Source: Terriglobia bacterium
Lineage (GTDB): Bacteria; Acidobacteriota; UBA6911
DNA: 64,000 nt
Reading direction: 5' to 3'
NCBI GenBank assembly: GCA_020072565.1
Contig: JAIQGI010000039.1
Location: 1 to 64,000, forward strand
The translations under genes and the position numbers were made by a program. Below, piece by piece: positions 1 through 9,744 of this stretch. The notes under the pieces were generated by a model. It worked only from the letters and a program-made list of their open reading frames with translations, was not told the DNA's origin and did no database searches. How positions within the stretch are numbered: position 1 is the stretch's first letter; every line of letters begins with the position of its first letter.

Positions 1-185
1 ACTTCAATAGCGAATATGGCCGCGAGATACCGCAACCGTTCGACCAGCCATGCCTTGCGGTGGGAGAAGTCCCGCAAAGTTAGGGTGTCGAAGCCGTACA
101 GAAACGCTCGGCGGACACACCGGCTGAAGCAGTGATAGACCCCTTCTTGCCCTTCCCGGACGTATTTGCTGCGCGGCAAAGCCAT
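1..185 (-). CDS. REP-associated tyrosine transposase (Y1/IS200-like), N-terminal part, cut by window edge
   Basis: The minus strand from the ATG at 185 reads MALPRSKYVREGQEGVYHCF and continues with SRCVRRAFLYG, then SHRKAWLVERLRYLAAIFAIEV up to the window edge (61 codons seen). This matches the N-terminus of acidobacterial REP-associated Y1-type transposases, single-strand DNA transposases that mobilise or domesticate palindromic REP sequences. The catalytic HUH and tyrosine motifs would lie beyond the edge and cannot be checked. Just upstream are three near-identical tandem units (229-359), the arrangement expected of a transposase of this group beside its cognate repeats. Family assignment rests on recognition of the N-terminal pattern. 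Confidence 0.7.
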   Translation of the reverse strand, partial: MALPRSKYVREGQEGVYHCFSRCVRRAFLYGFDTLTLRDFSHRKAWLVERLRYLAAIFAIE

Positions 186-228
186 GGTCCACCTCTCTTG
201 ACATTACTAACGGCGGACCCATGGAAAG

Positions 229-359
229 TGCCAAGAAAAAGCCGCAAAAAATTGGGTGTCCAGGTTCTATCCGGGTTCTCCAAGAAAAAGCCGCAAAAAA
301 AAAATGGGTGTCCAGGTTCTTCCGCAAAAAATTGGGTGTCCAGGTTCTATACGGGTTTC
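229..359. repeat. Three tandem copies of a ~40-50 bp unit beside the transposase
   Basis: The core GGGTGTCCAGGTTCT occurs three times (about 254, 305 and 336), each preceded by a CCGCAAAAA run. Two copies also share an upstream CCAAGAAAAAG and two share a downstream TAT(C/A)CGGGTT. They lie immediately upstream of the transposase start at 185 and are probably its REP-type substrate. The following 360-522 stretch contains no gene that I can support. Confidence 0.65.
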
Positions 360-522
360 AACTCTTGGGATCAAGGGCTCTCATCGAGAAATGGGCGAAT
401 ATCGAATCCCATGCAGGGCTGGAACGAGAGAAAGGACTTTATCCGAACTGGGCGGAACTGGGCGGCTCCACGGAATTCCGAGGCTATTTGGGAATTTCGC
501 TGACCACGGGAGCAAGCCCGCC

Positions 523-3185
523 TCATTCCTGCCGGAGAGCGACGACCGGCTCGATTCGAGTCGCGCGGCGCGCCGGCAGGTAGCAGGCCAGCATAGTCAG
601 GCTGGCCAGAACGAGCGGCGCTCCGATCATGAGCAAGGGGCCGCTGACGGGCCGATCGAATGTCCGCGCAAGCATGTCGCTGTAAGCAGCAAGAATACGC
701 CACAGCGCGAACGCGCCGCCGAAGCCCAGCGCCGAACCCACGGCCACCAGCGCCGCCCCTTCCCTCAACACCAGCCTTTGTACCTGACTGCCGCGGGCGC
801 CAAGCGCCATCCGAATACCGATCTCTTTGCGCCGTCGCGCCACGGCGTACGCTGTTACGCCTCCCAGGCCAATGCAGGCCAGCAGCATCGCGAATACGCC
901 GAGGATCACGAAGATTGTGGATTGCCAAGCCATGAAAGAGTTCCCGCCGTTAAGGTCCTCTTCGGCCGTGCGGGCGTTAAAGACCGTGAGATCGGGGTGG
1001 AACGATGCGAGTTGGCTCCGCACTGCCGCCAGAACGTCGCGGCCCGCCGCGCCGCGCACCAGCACCGTGATGCCCTGCGTCGGATTCTCGCGGAATACAG
1101 TTGCCGTAAACGGCAGGAACATTGTGGCTGTTGGTTTCGACTTCAGGGGGGGAGGTGGATTGTCGCGGACAAGGCCCACTACGGTGTAGCTCGTTTCCCT
1201 CTCCCGAATAAGGCGGCCAATCGGATTTTCCGAGCCGAACAGCGACCGCGCGGCAGCCTGATTGAGGATCGCCGGTACGGGCGCGCCCTGGTCCGCCGTG
1301 TTCCGCTGCTCTCGCGGCTCGAACTCCCGCCCGGCCAGCAGAGGCGCGCGCAGGGTGGCGAAGTAATTGGCGCCGACACGTTTGATGAAGACCGTTTGCA
1401 TCACTGGCGCGTTCCGCCCTTCGCTGCCGGAAGAGGATACTTGGCCGGCCGGCTGCGCGGCGGCGCTCAAGGAAGCGGCGCGGATTCCGCTGACGCGCGA
1501 CAACTCTTCCGGCAGGACCTCCACGAGCTTCGCCGCCTGTCCGACCGAGTAACCATCGCGCATCGGATCCAAGGAAACCAGGCCGAGATCCGCCATATCG
1601 AAACCCGGGCTGACGCGGGCGGCTTGCAGAAAGGCCGTTGCGACCAGACCGGTGACCAGGACAACCATCAGCGATGCCGCCATTTGACAAACCACGAAGA
1701 GATTCCGCAAGCCGAACCGGCCGTAGCCGCGCAGGGGAGCCTGCGAGCCCTCTTTCAGGGCGCGGCCTATATCGGTGCGGACAGAACACAGCGCGGGCGC
1801 CAGGCCGGAACCAACGCCCGCAACCATAGCGATGGCCAGCGTCCACCCCAGCGCCGGCAAATCGAGATGGGAATGCAATTGCACCGGAATTGGCAAAGGC
1901 GAAGGCATGGACGAGAGTACGCGCATGAAGCAATAGCCCAGCGCGACGCCGATGGCCCCCCCAGTGAAGGACGAAGCACGCTTTCCGTCAGCAACTGGCG
2001 CACTAAGCGCGGCCGGCTGGCGCCCAGGGAGACACGCACGGCGATCTCCCTCCGCCTTTCTCCGCCGCGAGCCAGCAGCAGGTTTGCCACGTTTGCGCAC
2101 ACCAGCGCCAGGACCAGCGCCCAAAGAACCACATTGAACGTGTTTATGAACCTTCGCTGCTCGGGAGTGGCGGCCATGAACGTGCCCGCCGGCATAAGCT
2201 GCATCACCAGGTCGTGTGCGCGATTCACGCCACGCTCCCGGTCGAAATTGCGGGTCACGGCGTTCATGGCGGCTTCTGCCCTCGGCAGCGTCACACCACG
2301 CGCGAGCCGGAATACCACACGGAAAACCTCGCGGTCCGGACTATTGAGCGGATTGCCGGCCAGCTCCGGAGCAAGCGCGACGCCGCATGTCACCGGCACG
2401 AACAAGTCTGCCGGGTTTCCGGGCCAGATACCCAGAAAGTCGTTCGGTCCGATGCCGACGATGGTTGCCGGCCGGCCGTTCAGCCGCAGGATGCGGCCCA
2501 CCGCCTGAGGGTCCGCGGCAAGCTGGGTGCGCCAGAAGCGGTCGCTCACCACTACAACCGGAGACATTCCGGGTTTCTCGGTTTCCGGGCTGAAGAATCG
2601 CCCCGCAGCCGGCGTTACGCCCAATGTGGAAAAATACTCCGGCGAAACCAGGTGTCCATAGAACCGCGCTGCTCCTGCGCCTTTATCCGGCGCAAACGCC
2701 ACGGCGAAAGGCAATGGGCCCATAAGGGCGGTCGCCGCCGCCACTGTTTGGCGCTGATCCCGATAGCGCTCGAAGTAAGGGTATGAGACGGTGCTCCAAC
2801 GGAAGGTCGCCAGCGCCGCGGGATCGGGCAAGCCTGGAGGGGCACCCACGATGGATTTAATCTCGCTGCGGACTGCGGAGCACATGCCGATGCCGATGGC
2901 CACTGAAAGCACGGTCACGGTCGCAAACCCCGGCGACTTGGCAAGTACTCGCAGCGCGTAGAGGACATCCTGGCGAATCTCGGCCAGATACGTGGCGGGC
3001 AACCGGATGGCGATGTCGGCGAGCAGCCGGAGCAGTCCCGGCACGCCATACCGCCGCCAGACTTCCGGAATGGCATCTTCGCCCAACCGATCCATGTCCT
3101 CCCCATACAGCATTCGGAACTCGTGGGGATACGCGCTCGCCAGACGGCGATAGAGGGCCAGGCAGACGGTCAATGGGATATCCAT
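523..3185 (-). pseudogene. ADOP-family permease (MacB/FtsX-like), single frameshift
   Basis: Two overlapping reading frames together encode one ~890-residue membrane protein. The N-terminal part starts at 3185 ([20 protein letters not shown]), carries a periplasmic MacB-like core domain ([20 protein letters not shown], then [24 protein letters not shown]), and ends its good match after [12 protein letters not shown]. The homologous text resumes in another frame as [12 protein letters not shown] and runs to the stop at 523 with a second core domain and FtsX segment (RRKEIGIRMALGARGSQVQRLVLREG). The frame change falls on a run of seven C at 1956-1962, so it is either a homopolymer sequencing error or a recent mutation. 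The start overlaps the stop of the upstream PadR gene by one base (TGATG). ADOP proteins lack a dedicated ATPase and their substrate is unknown. Confidence 0.85.
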
Positions 3186-3538
3186 CAATAAGCCTCCTGC
3201 TTGCGCTTTCTCTGCACCATCCGGAGCATCTCTCGCAATCGCTTGCACTCCAGCTCCAGCACGGTTCGTCCGAGCCGCGTTAACTTGTAATAGCGACGGC
3301 GCGCGTCGTCCAATTCCGGCGCCGGCCGTTCCTCGGATTCTTCGATCAGTCCCTCGGCGATCATTCGTTGCAGAGCGCCGTAAAGAGTCGCGGGCCAAAT
3401 GCGCACGGCCCCGTTGGTCCGCTCCAGAACTTCCTGCATGATGCCATAGCCGTGCTGCTCATTCCCAACCAGGGACAGCAGGATGTGGAACCAATTGTTG
3501 TGAAGCGGGAGGAAGGCGTCGGGGGTCTTTTCTCTCAT
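3185..3538 (-). CDS. PadR-family transcriptional regulator (ADOP-linked)
   Basis: A 117-residue winged-helix protein from the ATG at 3538 ([12 protein letters not shown]). It has the PadR pattern [15 protein letters not shown], then [20 protein letters not shown] and a [15 protein letters not shown] wing and dimerisation helix. PadR proteins of this acidobacterial subfamily repress the permease encoded directly behind them, and here stop and start overlap by one base, implying translational coupling. An in-frame ATG at 3556 would add six residues, but it lies inside a palindrome that looks like the operator. I therefore prefer 3538, which would give a nearly leaderless mRNA; no Shine-Dalgarno is visible at either start. 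Confidence 0.85.
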   Translation of the reverse strand: MREKTPDAFLPLHNNWFHILLSLVGNEQHGYGIMQEVLERTNGAVRIWPATLYGALQRMIAEGLIEESEERPAPELDDARRRYYKLTRLGRTVLELECKRLREMLRMVQRKRKQEAY

Positions 3539-3545
3539 TACTAAT

Positions 3546-3577
3546 TTATATATCATGCAATATATATATGCGTCAAG
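3546..3577 (-). promoter_or_regulatory. Promoter with PadR operator-like palindrome
   Basis: On the minus strand TTGACG is followed by an AT-rich segment ending in TATATA/TATAAA. Between and over these boxes lies an inverted repeat, TATATAT-N6-ATATATA (3547-3566). Its position is right for autorepression of padR and the permease. This is inferred from sequence only. Confidence 0.5.
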
Positions 3578-3750
3578 CCCGAGTCTGGATTCGGGAGATC
3601 CGAGGACTCCCTGCGAGTAGTCGCCCCGGGCTTAGCGATGCTCCCACCTGGGTTCCGGCCGTATCACGCGCTTATCGTGGAAGCCGAATCCTCAGGGCTC
3701 TCCCGAATTCCCTCTTTGGGAACCTCCCGCCCGCCTGACATGGATAATTC

Positions 3751-4116
3751 TTAATTGACCGTGGCGCCGTCGGAATCCCCCGGCATGATAAGCAGGACGT
3801 TCTTGAAGAACATCGGCTCCAGCGCCGCCGCGGCACGGTTGAGCTCCTGCCGGCAGATGCGGGAGTAGCGCTTCATGACCTGCGCCGAGATATGCCCGAC
3901 CTGGGCGTGGATGGTCCCGTCCGGCAATCCGGCCTCCTCGTCATCCATGCCGGCGGCCAGGACGTTCGCGAGTAAAGCCAGGCCTCGAGATGCGAGAACT
4001 TTTTCCTGGGCTCGCGCGGGAAGGCGTTCGCCCAGGTTTCTCTCCAGAGCAATGTGTAGCCGCGGTTCACCGTCTCCGTGTTCTTCCCAATGCACCATCA
4101 GCTGGAAAGAGATCAT
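3751..4116 (-). pseudogene. Tyrosine recombinase C-terminal relic
   Basis: A 121-codon frame whose last third, GTIHAQVGHISAQVMKRYSR then ICRQELNRAAAALEP, matches the end of a tyrosine recombinase: the Q-x-GH box, then the region of the catalytic tyrosine (KRYSR), then the C-terminal helix. The upstream half does not show the HxxR box in one frame; pieces of it seem spread over two frames (SRGLALLANVLAAGM in one, FSHLEAWL in another). It is best read as a decayed integrase remnant between two permease modules. Identification rests on the short C-terminal motif. Confidence 0.5.
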
Positions 4117-4294
4117 TCCGTTAGGATCCAGAATTCGGGCTCATCTTGCTTGCCGATTGCTTGCCGGTTTGTTTGCTGATTCAGGCGGAAAAGGGCGGAA
4201 AAAATGCGGAAAACCTGCATTAGAACCGCGTATCTTGTTGGTTCCATTGATTCTGTACCGAGCTGCTGTCTGGTTTCCAGCTGGTGAGTGAGCG

Positions 4295-7045
4295 CTACTC
4301 CTCGCGAAGCGTGATCGCCGGGTCGAGATGAACCGCGCGCCAGGCGGGCACGAAGCCGGCGGAAAGCGCGATCGCTGCCAGGACGATCGTGGCCGCGGCA
4401 ACCGTAGGAGGATCCGTCGCCGAGAGACCGAACAGGAATGCGCCGATCGCCCGGCTGGCCGCGACGTACGCTGCCAGGCCGAGCGCCCCGCCGACGAGCG
4501 TCAGCACGGCGACCTCCCGGACGACCAGCCACACGATCGACCTGCGCGCGGCTCCGAGCGCCAGCCGGACGCCGATTTCGTGCGAACGGCGGGCAACGCC
4601 GAAGCTCGTGAGCCCGAACAGGCCGATCCCCGTCAACACGATGGCGAGGACCGCAAAGAAGACAGACAGGGTGGCCAGCATGCGCTCGCGCAGCAGGCTC
4701 TCGGCGATATAGTCGGCCATCGCCCGCGGCTCCGACGAAGCCACCGACGCATCCAGGCGCTTCAACACGCTCCGCACGGTGCCGGCCGACAACGTCTCCC
4801 GGCCGGTCATTCGTGCGACGATGTTCATCGTGGCGGGACCCGGTCGCTGGAAGCATGGCAGGTAGATCGTCGGACGCGCCGCGGCGCGCGGCCCGGCTTT
4901 CGCATCCTTTGCGATCCCGACGATGCGCGTGTCCGCCGGCATGCCTTCCTCGAACGACACGAACCGCTCGATCGCCTTGCCATCGCCGAACAGTGCGGAG
5001 GCCAACGCTTCATTGATCACGGCCACTTTTTCAGCACCGGACACGTCCTGCCCGCTGAAGTCGCGACCGGCAACGAGAGGCATGCCGATCGTCCGGAAGT
5101 AGTCGGGACCGACGTCGATTTCATCGTAAGAGATCCGCTTCTCGACACCCGGCGTCGACGCCCAGCTTCCCCCCCCGCCACCGGTGAACGGCAGGTCGCT
5201 CGCCAGCGACGCCGCCTGCACGCCTGGCAGGCCGCGGACGTTTTCGAGCAGTTGCCGCAAAAAAAGAGTCTTGCGCTCCGCCGTGCCGGCGGCGTCGGGC
5301 AGCTGCACGGAGAAGGCGGACAGCCCCTCGACCTTGAAGCCGGGATCGACGGTTACGAGGTTGTAGAGGCTGCGTGCCAGCAGGGCGGAGGCGCACAGCA
5401 GCCCAAGCGACAGAGCAACCTGCACGACGACGAGACCACGACGCAATCGCAACGGCTTGCCCGCACCCGCCTGCCTCGTCGCGCCCGCATAAAGGAGCGG
5501 CAGGGAGGAGCGACGTGTCACCTGCAACGCCGACGTCAGCCAGAGAAACAGGCCCGTGGCAACGGCGACCAGGAAGCTGAACACCACAACGCGGCGATCG
5601 AGCGTAAGCGACAGGCCGGCCGCGCGATCGCCGAACGGCAACACGAGCGGCAGGAGCCGTACTACCCATACGGTGACGAACAGGCTGGTGATGCCCGCAA
5701 CCAGCGCGAGCACGAGGCTCTCGATGAGCCGTTCGCGCAGCAGGCGCCAGCGGCCGGCGCCGATGGCGAGGCGAATCGCCATGTCCCGGGCGCGGGCGGC
5801 CCCACGCGCCACGAGGAGGTTCGTCACGTTGCCGGCCGCGATGAGCAGCACCAGCGCCACCATCGTCATCAGCAGTTCGAGCGTCAACGTCAGCTCTCGC
5901 GTTACCGCCGACTGCGCGCTCGACGCATATCCACCGGGGAAGAGCGACACTTGCAGAAACTCTTTAAAGCGTGCCTTATAGCTTGTCGCGTCGAATGTCT
6001 TGGTGATCCGCCCTGCAGCTTCATCAAAGAGCGTCTCGTAGACGCCGCGCAGGTATTTCTCGGCCTGATCTCGAGAAACGCCCGGCGCGAGGCGCGCGAG
6101 CACGCTCAGCGAGCTCACTTCCTCTGCTAGGACATCATGCCCGCGCAATGGCGCGACCTGATTGCTCATCGTCAGCGGGACGAAGAGGTCGGGGCCCCTC
6201 CCGCCACTGGTTCCCGAGAAACCGGGGGCAGCGACACCGACGATCGTGAGCGGGCAGTTGTTGACGCGGATTGTTCGGTTCAGCACGGATGGATCGCTGC
6301 CGAACTGGCGCTGCCAGAATCCGTGTGTAAGCACGACCACGGAATTGCCAACCGGAATATGATCGTCGTCCGGCCGGAGGGTACGGCCGATCGCCGACTT
6401 GATTCCCAGCATGTCGAAGTAGTTTCCCGTTACCAGTTCGGCGTCTGCCACCACCGGCGCCGTGCCGGCCAGCAGCGTCGGCCGGAACTCCCGGTGCGCC
6501 AGGACGTCCTGGAACAGAGGGATGCGCTTTCGCAGTGTCTGGTAAAGCGGATACGAGACGCCGTGGCTCATTTGTCCATCCGAACGGCGGCCCGTGCGCG
6601 ACAGCATGCCGCGGCCGGTTTCGACCGGCAGCGACGGCGCGCTGACGATCACCAGCTCGGATGGTTGCGCAACGGGAAGCGGGCGCAGGACCACCTGGTC
6701 GAGCAGCAGGAACACGGCGGCATTCGCGCCAATCGCCAGCGCGATGGTGGCCACGACGATCATCGTGAAGCCCGGCGATCTGAGCAGCGAGCGGGCGGTG
6801 TGGCGCAGGTCGCGAAGAGCGCCGTCTACGAGCGGCAGGCCACGCCGGTCGCGGTAGACCTCCTTGGTCTGCTCGACGCCGCCGAAGGCGCGCCTGGCGG
6901 CCTGCCGGGCGGCATTGGCGTTGAGGCCCTTGGCCTCGAACTCGTCGGCGAGCGACTGCAGGTGGAACCGGAGTTCGTCGTCGAGGTCGCGCTCGGCCTT
7001 GTTCCGGCGAACGGCAGCGAGCAGGCGACGCAACAGTGCAATCAT
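4295..7045 (-). CDS. ADOP-family permease (MacB/FtsX-like), intact
   Basis: A 916-residue inner-membrane protein with the complete ADOP architecture. It begins with a cytoplasmic N-terminal prefix ([23 protein letters not shown], then ARRAFGG) and a first membrane helix after [21 protein letters not shown] MacB-like periplasmic core ([34 protein letters not shown]) and an FtsX permease segment ([18 protein letters not shown]) follow, then the duplicated core ([19 protein letters not shown]) and second FtsX segment ([20 protein letters not shown]). It ends [10 protein letters not shown], typical of the family. The start overlaps the padR stop by one base (TAATG). No ATPase is encoded nearby, as usual for ADOP genes, and the transported substrate is unknown. 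Confidence 0.93.
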   Translation of the reverse strand: MIALLRRLLAAVRRNKAERDLDDELRFHLQSLADEFEAKGLNANAARQAARRAFGGVEQTKEVYRDRRGLPLVDGALRDLRHTARSLLRSPGFTMIVVATIALAIGANAAVFLLLDQVVLRPLPVAQPSELVIVSAPSLPVETGRGMLSRTGRRSDGQMSHGVSYPLYQTLRKRIPLFQDVLAHREFRPTLLAGTAPVVADAELVTGNYFDMLGIKSAIGRTLRPDDDHIPVGNSVVVLTHGFWQRQFGSDPSVLNRTIRVNNCPLTIVGVAAPGFSGTSGGRGPDLFVPLTMSNQVAPLRGHDVLAEEVSSLSVLARLAPGVSRDQAEKYLRGVYETLFDEAAGRITKTFDATSYKARFKEFLQVSLFPGGYASSAQSAVTRELTLTLELLMTMVALVLLIAAGNVTNLLVARGAARARDMAIRLAIGAGRWRLLRERLIESLVLALVAGITSLFVTVWVVRLLPLVLPFGDRAAGLSLTLDRRVVVFSFLVAVATGLFLWLTSALQVTRRSSLPLLYAGATRQAGAGKPLRLRRGLVVVQVALSLGLLCASALLARSLYNLVTVDPGFKVEGLSAFSVQLPDAAGTAERKTLFLRQLLENVRGLPGVQAASLASDLPFTGGGGGSWASTPGVEKRISYDEIDVGPDYFRTIGMPLVAGRDFSGQDVSGAEKVAVINEALASALFGDGKAIERFVSFEEGMPADTRIVGIAKDAKAGPRAAARPTIYLPCFQRPGPATMNIVARMTGRETLSAGTVRSVLKRLDASVASSEPRAMADYIAESLLRERMLATLSVFFAVLAIVLTGIGLFGLTSFGVARRSHEIGVRLALGAARRSIVWLVVREVAVLTLVGGALGLAAYVAASRAIGAFLFGLSATDPPTVAAATIVLAAIALSAGFVPAWRAVHLDPAITLREE

Positions 7046-7395
7046 TAGCCCTCCTCGCCCGAACGGAGAAACCGCTGCATCAGCGCCACCGTTCGAGCCC
7101 AGTCCCGCTCCTCGGCAGCGATCTGGCGGCGCCCGGTCCTCGTGAGCTCATAGAAGCGCGCCCTCCGGTTGTTCTCGGAGGTGCCCCATCGCGCCCGGAT
7201 CCAGCCGCGCTGCTCGAGGCGAAGCAGCGCCGGGTAGAGGGTCCCCTGGTTGAGATCGAGGAGGCCGTCGGAGATCTGCAGGATGCGTTTCGCGAGGCCG
7301 AAGCCGTGCTGCGGCCCCATCGTTTCCAGGGTGCGCAGCACCATCAGGTCGAGCGTGCCCTGCAGCAGGTCGGGTTTCGTTTTTCCTTTTGACAT
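7045..7395 (-). CDS. PadR-family transcriptional regulator (ADOP-linked)
   Basis: A 116-residue PadR winged-helix protein with the acidobacterial signature. [24 protein letters not shown], then [20 protein letters not shown] (recognition helix and wing) are followed by [20 protein letters not shown] and a C-terminal dimerisation helix. It should repress itself and the downstream permease, with which it shares a TAATG junction. No Shine-Dalgarno precedes the ATG, and a good promoter lies so close that the transcript would be leaderless or nearly so. Confidence 0.9.
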   Translation of the reverse strand: MSKGKTKPDLLQGTLDLMVLRTLETMGPQHGFGLAKRILQISDGLLDLNQGTLYPALLRLEQRGWIRARWGTSENNRRARFYELTRTGRRQIAAEERDWARTVALMQRFLRSGEEG

Positions 7396-7403
7396 TCTAA
7401 ATG

Positions 7404-7432
7404 AGTATTGCGCGATTCCTTTAGCATGTCAA
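7404..7432 (-). promoter_or_regulatory. Promoter of the padR-permease operon, near-leaderless
   Basis: On the minus strand TTGACA (7432-7427) is separated by exactly 17 bases from AATACT (7409-7404). The predicted start of transcription falls about two to five bases before the padR ATG at 7395, so the mRNA would have almost no leader. Confidence 0.55.
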
Positions 7433-7570
7433 GACGAGTGGAGCGCCTCTAGATAGTCGAATCTCCGGGATAGGGTTCCAATCTCCGGGTAGAGATTTGC
7501 CCCGACGCTCTGGTTGAAGGTTACGAGTGATCGATTTAATGATGCTCAATGTGGTCGACATGGTTGATGG

Positions 7571-7870
7571 CTACTTGCCAAAGAAACGACCCAGAGCTCC
7601 CTCCAGTCCTTCTATGGCCTTCGAGCCTACGAAAGCGTGAGTTACCTGGACGCTACGATCGGGCGTGACCCTACCGACAAAGAAGGTCGGCGTTCCTGGT
7701 ACCTTCAACCTTTCCCCCTCGGCCTCGTCCAGTTGTACCCCTTGGTCGGCTTCGGGTGAGGCTCGGCAGAAATCAGAGCGACCCATATCCAAACCGATCG
7801 ACTTGGCTGCTCCCCGGCTTGCGATGCGACCACGCACCGTGAATGCGCCGCAGTAGCGGCCGATCACGCA
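7571..7870 (-). pseudogene. DsbA-like thioredoxin-fold fragment (C-terminal part)
   Basis: The last ~95 codons of a minus-strand frame read RYCGAFTVRGRIASRGAAKS, GLDMGRSDFCRA, EAEGERLKVPGTPTFFVGRV and a final helix GLEGALGRFFGK before the stop at 7571. The VPGTPTFFV segment is the cis-proline loop of DsbA-family proteins. The N-terminal CxxC half is missing: upstream of about 7870 the frame runs into unrelated, palindrome-containing DNA. This is a truncated remnant of a periplasmic disulfide oxidoreductase, or a non-functional leftover. Confidence 0.5.
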
Positions 7871-8706
7871 AATGCTAAAAAGAGAGGGGATTGCCGGCCT
7901 TGACGAGGCTGGCTGAGGCAGTCCGGGCTCCTGAGTTTTGCAAGACGGCCCCGGTCGCGTAAGCCGAAGTGTGCCCGAAATCGGCACTGCGATCGGGAGG
8001 GAGAGCGGGACGGGACGTCCCGCCCCACTTCCCCTCCCGATCCCGCCATCCGTATTCTCCTCCCGCAGGTCGCTTCCCGGCAGTTGCAGCCATCTTCGTC
8101 CTGAAATCGGGGATATTGCCGACCCCTCCCCCTCCATGTGCGCCACCCTCTCTCAGCCCCTCCAAAGCAATTGCCTATCGTTCGTTGATACGCCCTGTCG
8201 TTGTAGGTCAGTTGGTTCCCTCGGGCTTCGACATAGACGTAAAGGAACTGGGTGCCGTAAGCCAGCCGGTATTGGGCGTCGACCGGCTTCTCGGCGGTGT
8301 CGAAGAGATCGACCTGGGAGAATGCCCTGCGCGGCAAACCTCGCAGTCCGGGATCGAGCACGCCGTCGATGACCGGGGCCTGGGCAAGAAAGTCGACCGG
8401 GGCGAGTTCCCGGGGGACCTCGTTCAATTTCACGACCGGGAACTGGTTGCCGGACTGGGCCCATGCCGCATCGAAAGATCCGTTGATCGCCGGGGGTGCC
8501 GCAGGCAAAGGCGTTTCGATCGGCGCTGGGCTGCGCGGTTCGAAAACGGATCCGCTGCGAAGCGGCTGTTCGCTTTTGGTTGTGCCCTCTTCCGCTGCCC
8601 AAGTCGCTTGGGTCCGGACGGCCACGGTGAGTGCCGGACCTGAGAAAAGGATGATGGGGATGATGAGCGGGATTCTCTTTCGGAGACGCATGCTTGTCGC
8701 TCTCAT
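7864..8706 (-). pseudogene. Secreted CBM9-like (carbohydrate/metal reductase-type) protein, truncated
   Basis: From the ATG at 8706 the frame has a signal peptide (LRKRIPLIIPIILFSGPALT), a proline-rich linker, and the start of a CBM9-like beta-sandwich: LAQAPVIDGVLDPGLRGLPR, then YRLAYGTQFLYVYVEARGNQ, ending good homology at YNDRAYQRTIGN (about 8170). From there to the stop at 7864 the translation is arginine- and glycine-rich, unlike a protein, and covers the palindrome at 7991-8042. The real 3' end of the gene has been lost. The short downstream ORF at 7571 is a different broken gene. Confidence 0.5.
7991..8042. repeat. 52 bp REP-like perfect-axis palindrome with GGGACGTCCC core
   Basis: Two 26-base arms meet without a loop at 8016/8017. 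The left arm begins GATCGGGAGGGAGAGCGGGA and the right arm is its near-complement with few mismatches. The central GGGACGTCCC recurs, in part, in the palindromes at 24373 and 36131. It lies precisely in the junction between two truncated genes. Confidence 0.7.
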
Positions 8707-8811
8707 GAAAGTAGCATTTTCCTGCCGATCGTTCAGCAAGCGTGCTGATCAGTACGGAAATCCAGATGGAGAAGTTCCGACCAGGTGGTGGCCGCCATCG
8801 GCATCCGGCGG

Positions 8812-9744
8812 CTAATCGCCGATCAGCCCCGACAGCCAGTGCATGATGTTCAGCGCGAGTTGATGGTTATCGATCCCCGGGCGGTTCATGCCGAACTTCA
8901 TCCGTTGGGGGCCCGCAAGCTGGGCCGACAACATCGCGGCTTCCCCAAGGACTATGACCCGCCCTTTGCCGAATTTCAGCGCTACACCCTGCGCCCGCCC
9001 GGCTGCGGAAGTGGTTTTGCCTATCTGGCCTTGGGGGGTCGGGACGACGTCGACTGCGGTGGCCGCCAGTCGTAGGAAGGCGACGCTGCCTTCGGGACCC
9101 TTCAGCGACTGGCCTGTAAATACGATCACGTTCGAGACTTTCTCGTTTGCGTCCCGCCCGCGGGTGACCGCATGATCGCCGAGCGATCCGTCGTCGCGAT
9201 TGTATGTGATGAAGCCTTCGTTGTCGGTTTCATTGTCGTGATTCACGGGGTCGGCGGTAAAACTCTTGCTCATCTCGACTCCGAAACGAAGACTCAGCCG
9301 CTCGTTGGCCGCGCCCATCGGGGCGTGGTCGGCGATCAGCAGCAGGTTCCCGCCTGCCTGCACCCAGTCTCGAACCGCGTCGCACTCTTCTTCGGAAAAC
9401 GCCGCGTTCGCGGCTTCGGGGCTGTTCATGGCCGGAGCGCCGAGGGCATTCGAAATCGCGAGGATCGTGTACCCGTTCAAAACCCCCTTGCTGAACTTCG
9501 CCTTGTTTGGCGTTACCTGGTACCCATCGCTGGTAATGAGGTCCGCAAACGGCTTGTAACGTCCGGTCGCCGTGTGGAAGTTATTGTGTGCTTCATCAAA
9601 CAGCACCCGGGGGTGTGTCGTCGTGTACGCAGGACGCGCTACCTTGCTATCAAACCCCGGGTCCGCCTCCTGTTGGGCCAGGCAAATCATGGCGAACCCG
9701 ACCCCAAAGACCGCCGGAACCATCTTGGCTAGCGGCGATTTCAT
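8812..9744 (-). CDS. Secreted DUF4350-type protein
   Basis: A 310-residue protein with a signal peptide (KMVPAVFGVGFAMICLAQQ). The mature part begins HPRVLFDEAHNNFHTATGRY, then YTILAISNALGAP, FSEEECDAVRDWVQAGGNLL and LIADHAPMGAANE, with a late VALKFGKGRVIVLGEAAMLS. This is the glutamine-amidotransferase-like fold of DUF4350/IFT52-type proteins, which sense or bind ligands rather than showing known catalysis. The ATG overlaps the stop of the upstream SUMF1-domain gene by four bases (ATGA), so the two are translationally coupled. Function is otherwise unknown. Confidence 0.75.
   Translation of the reverse strand: MKSPLAKMVPAVFGVGFAMICLAQQEADPGFDSKVARPAYTTTHPRVLFDEAHNNFHTATGRYKPFADLITSDGYQVTPNKAKFSKGVLNGYTILAISNALGAPAMNSPEAANAAFSEEECDAVRDWVQAGGNLLLIADHAPMGAANERLSLRFGVEMSKSFTADPVNHDNETDNEGFITYNRDDGSLGDHAVTRGRDANEKVSNVIVFTGQSLKGPEGSVAFLRLAATAVDVVPTPQGQIGKTTSAAGRAQGVALKFGKGRVIVLGEAAMLSAQLAGPQRMKFGMNRPGIDNHQLALNIMHWLSGLIGD

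Noticed and set aside
256-2508. 750-codon plus-strand frame opposite the first ADOP gene
   Set aside because: Composition is Arg/Gln/Ala-rich without domains and it lies antisense to a clear permease; a shadow of high-GC coding DNA.
4328-6130. 600-codon plus-strand frame
   Set aside because: Antisense shadow of the intact ADOP permease at 4295-7045.
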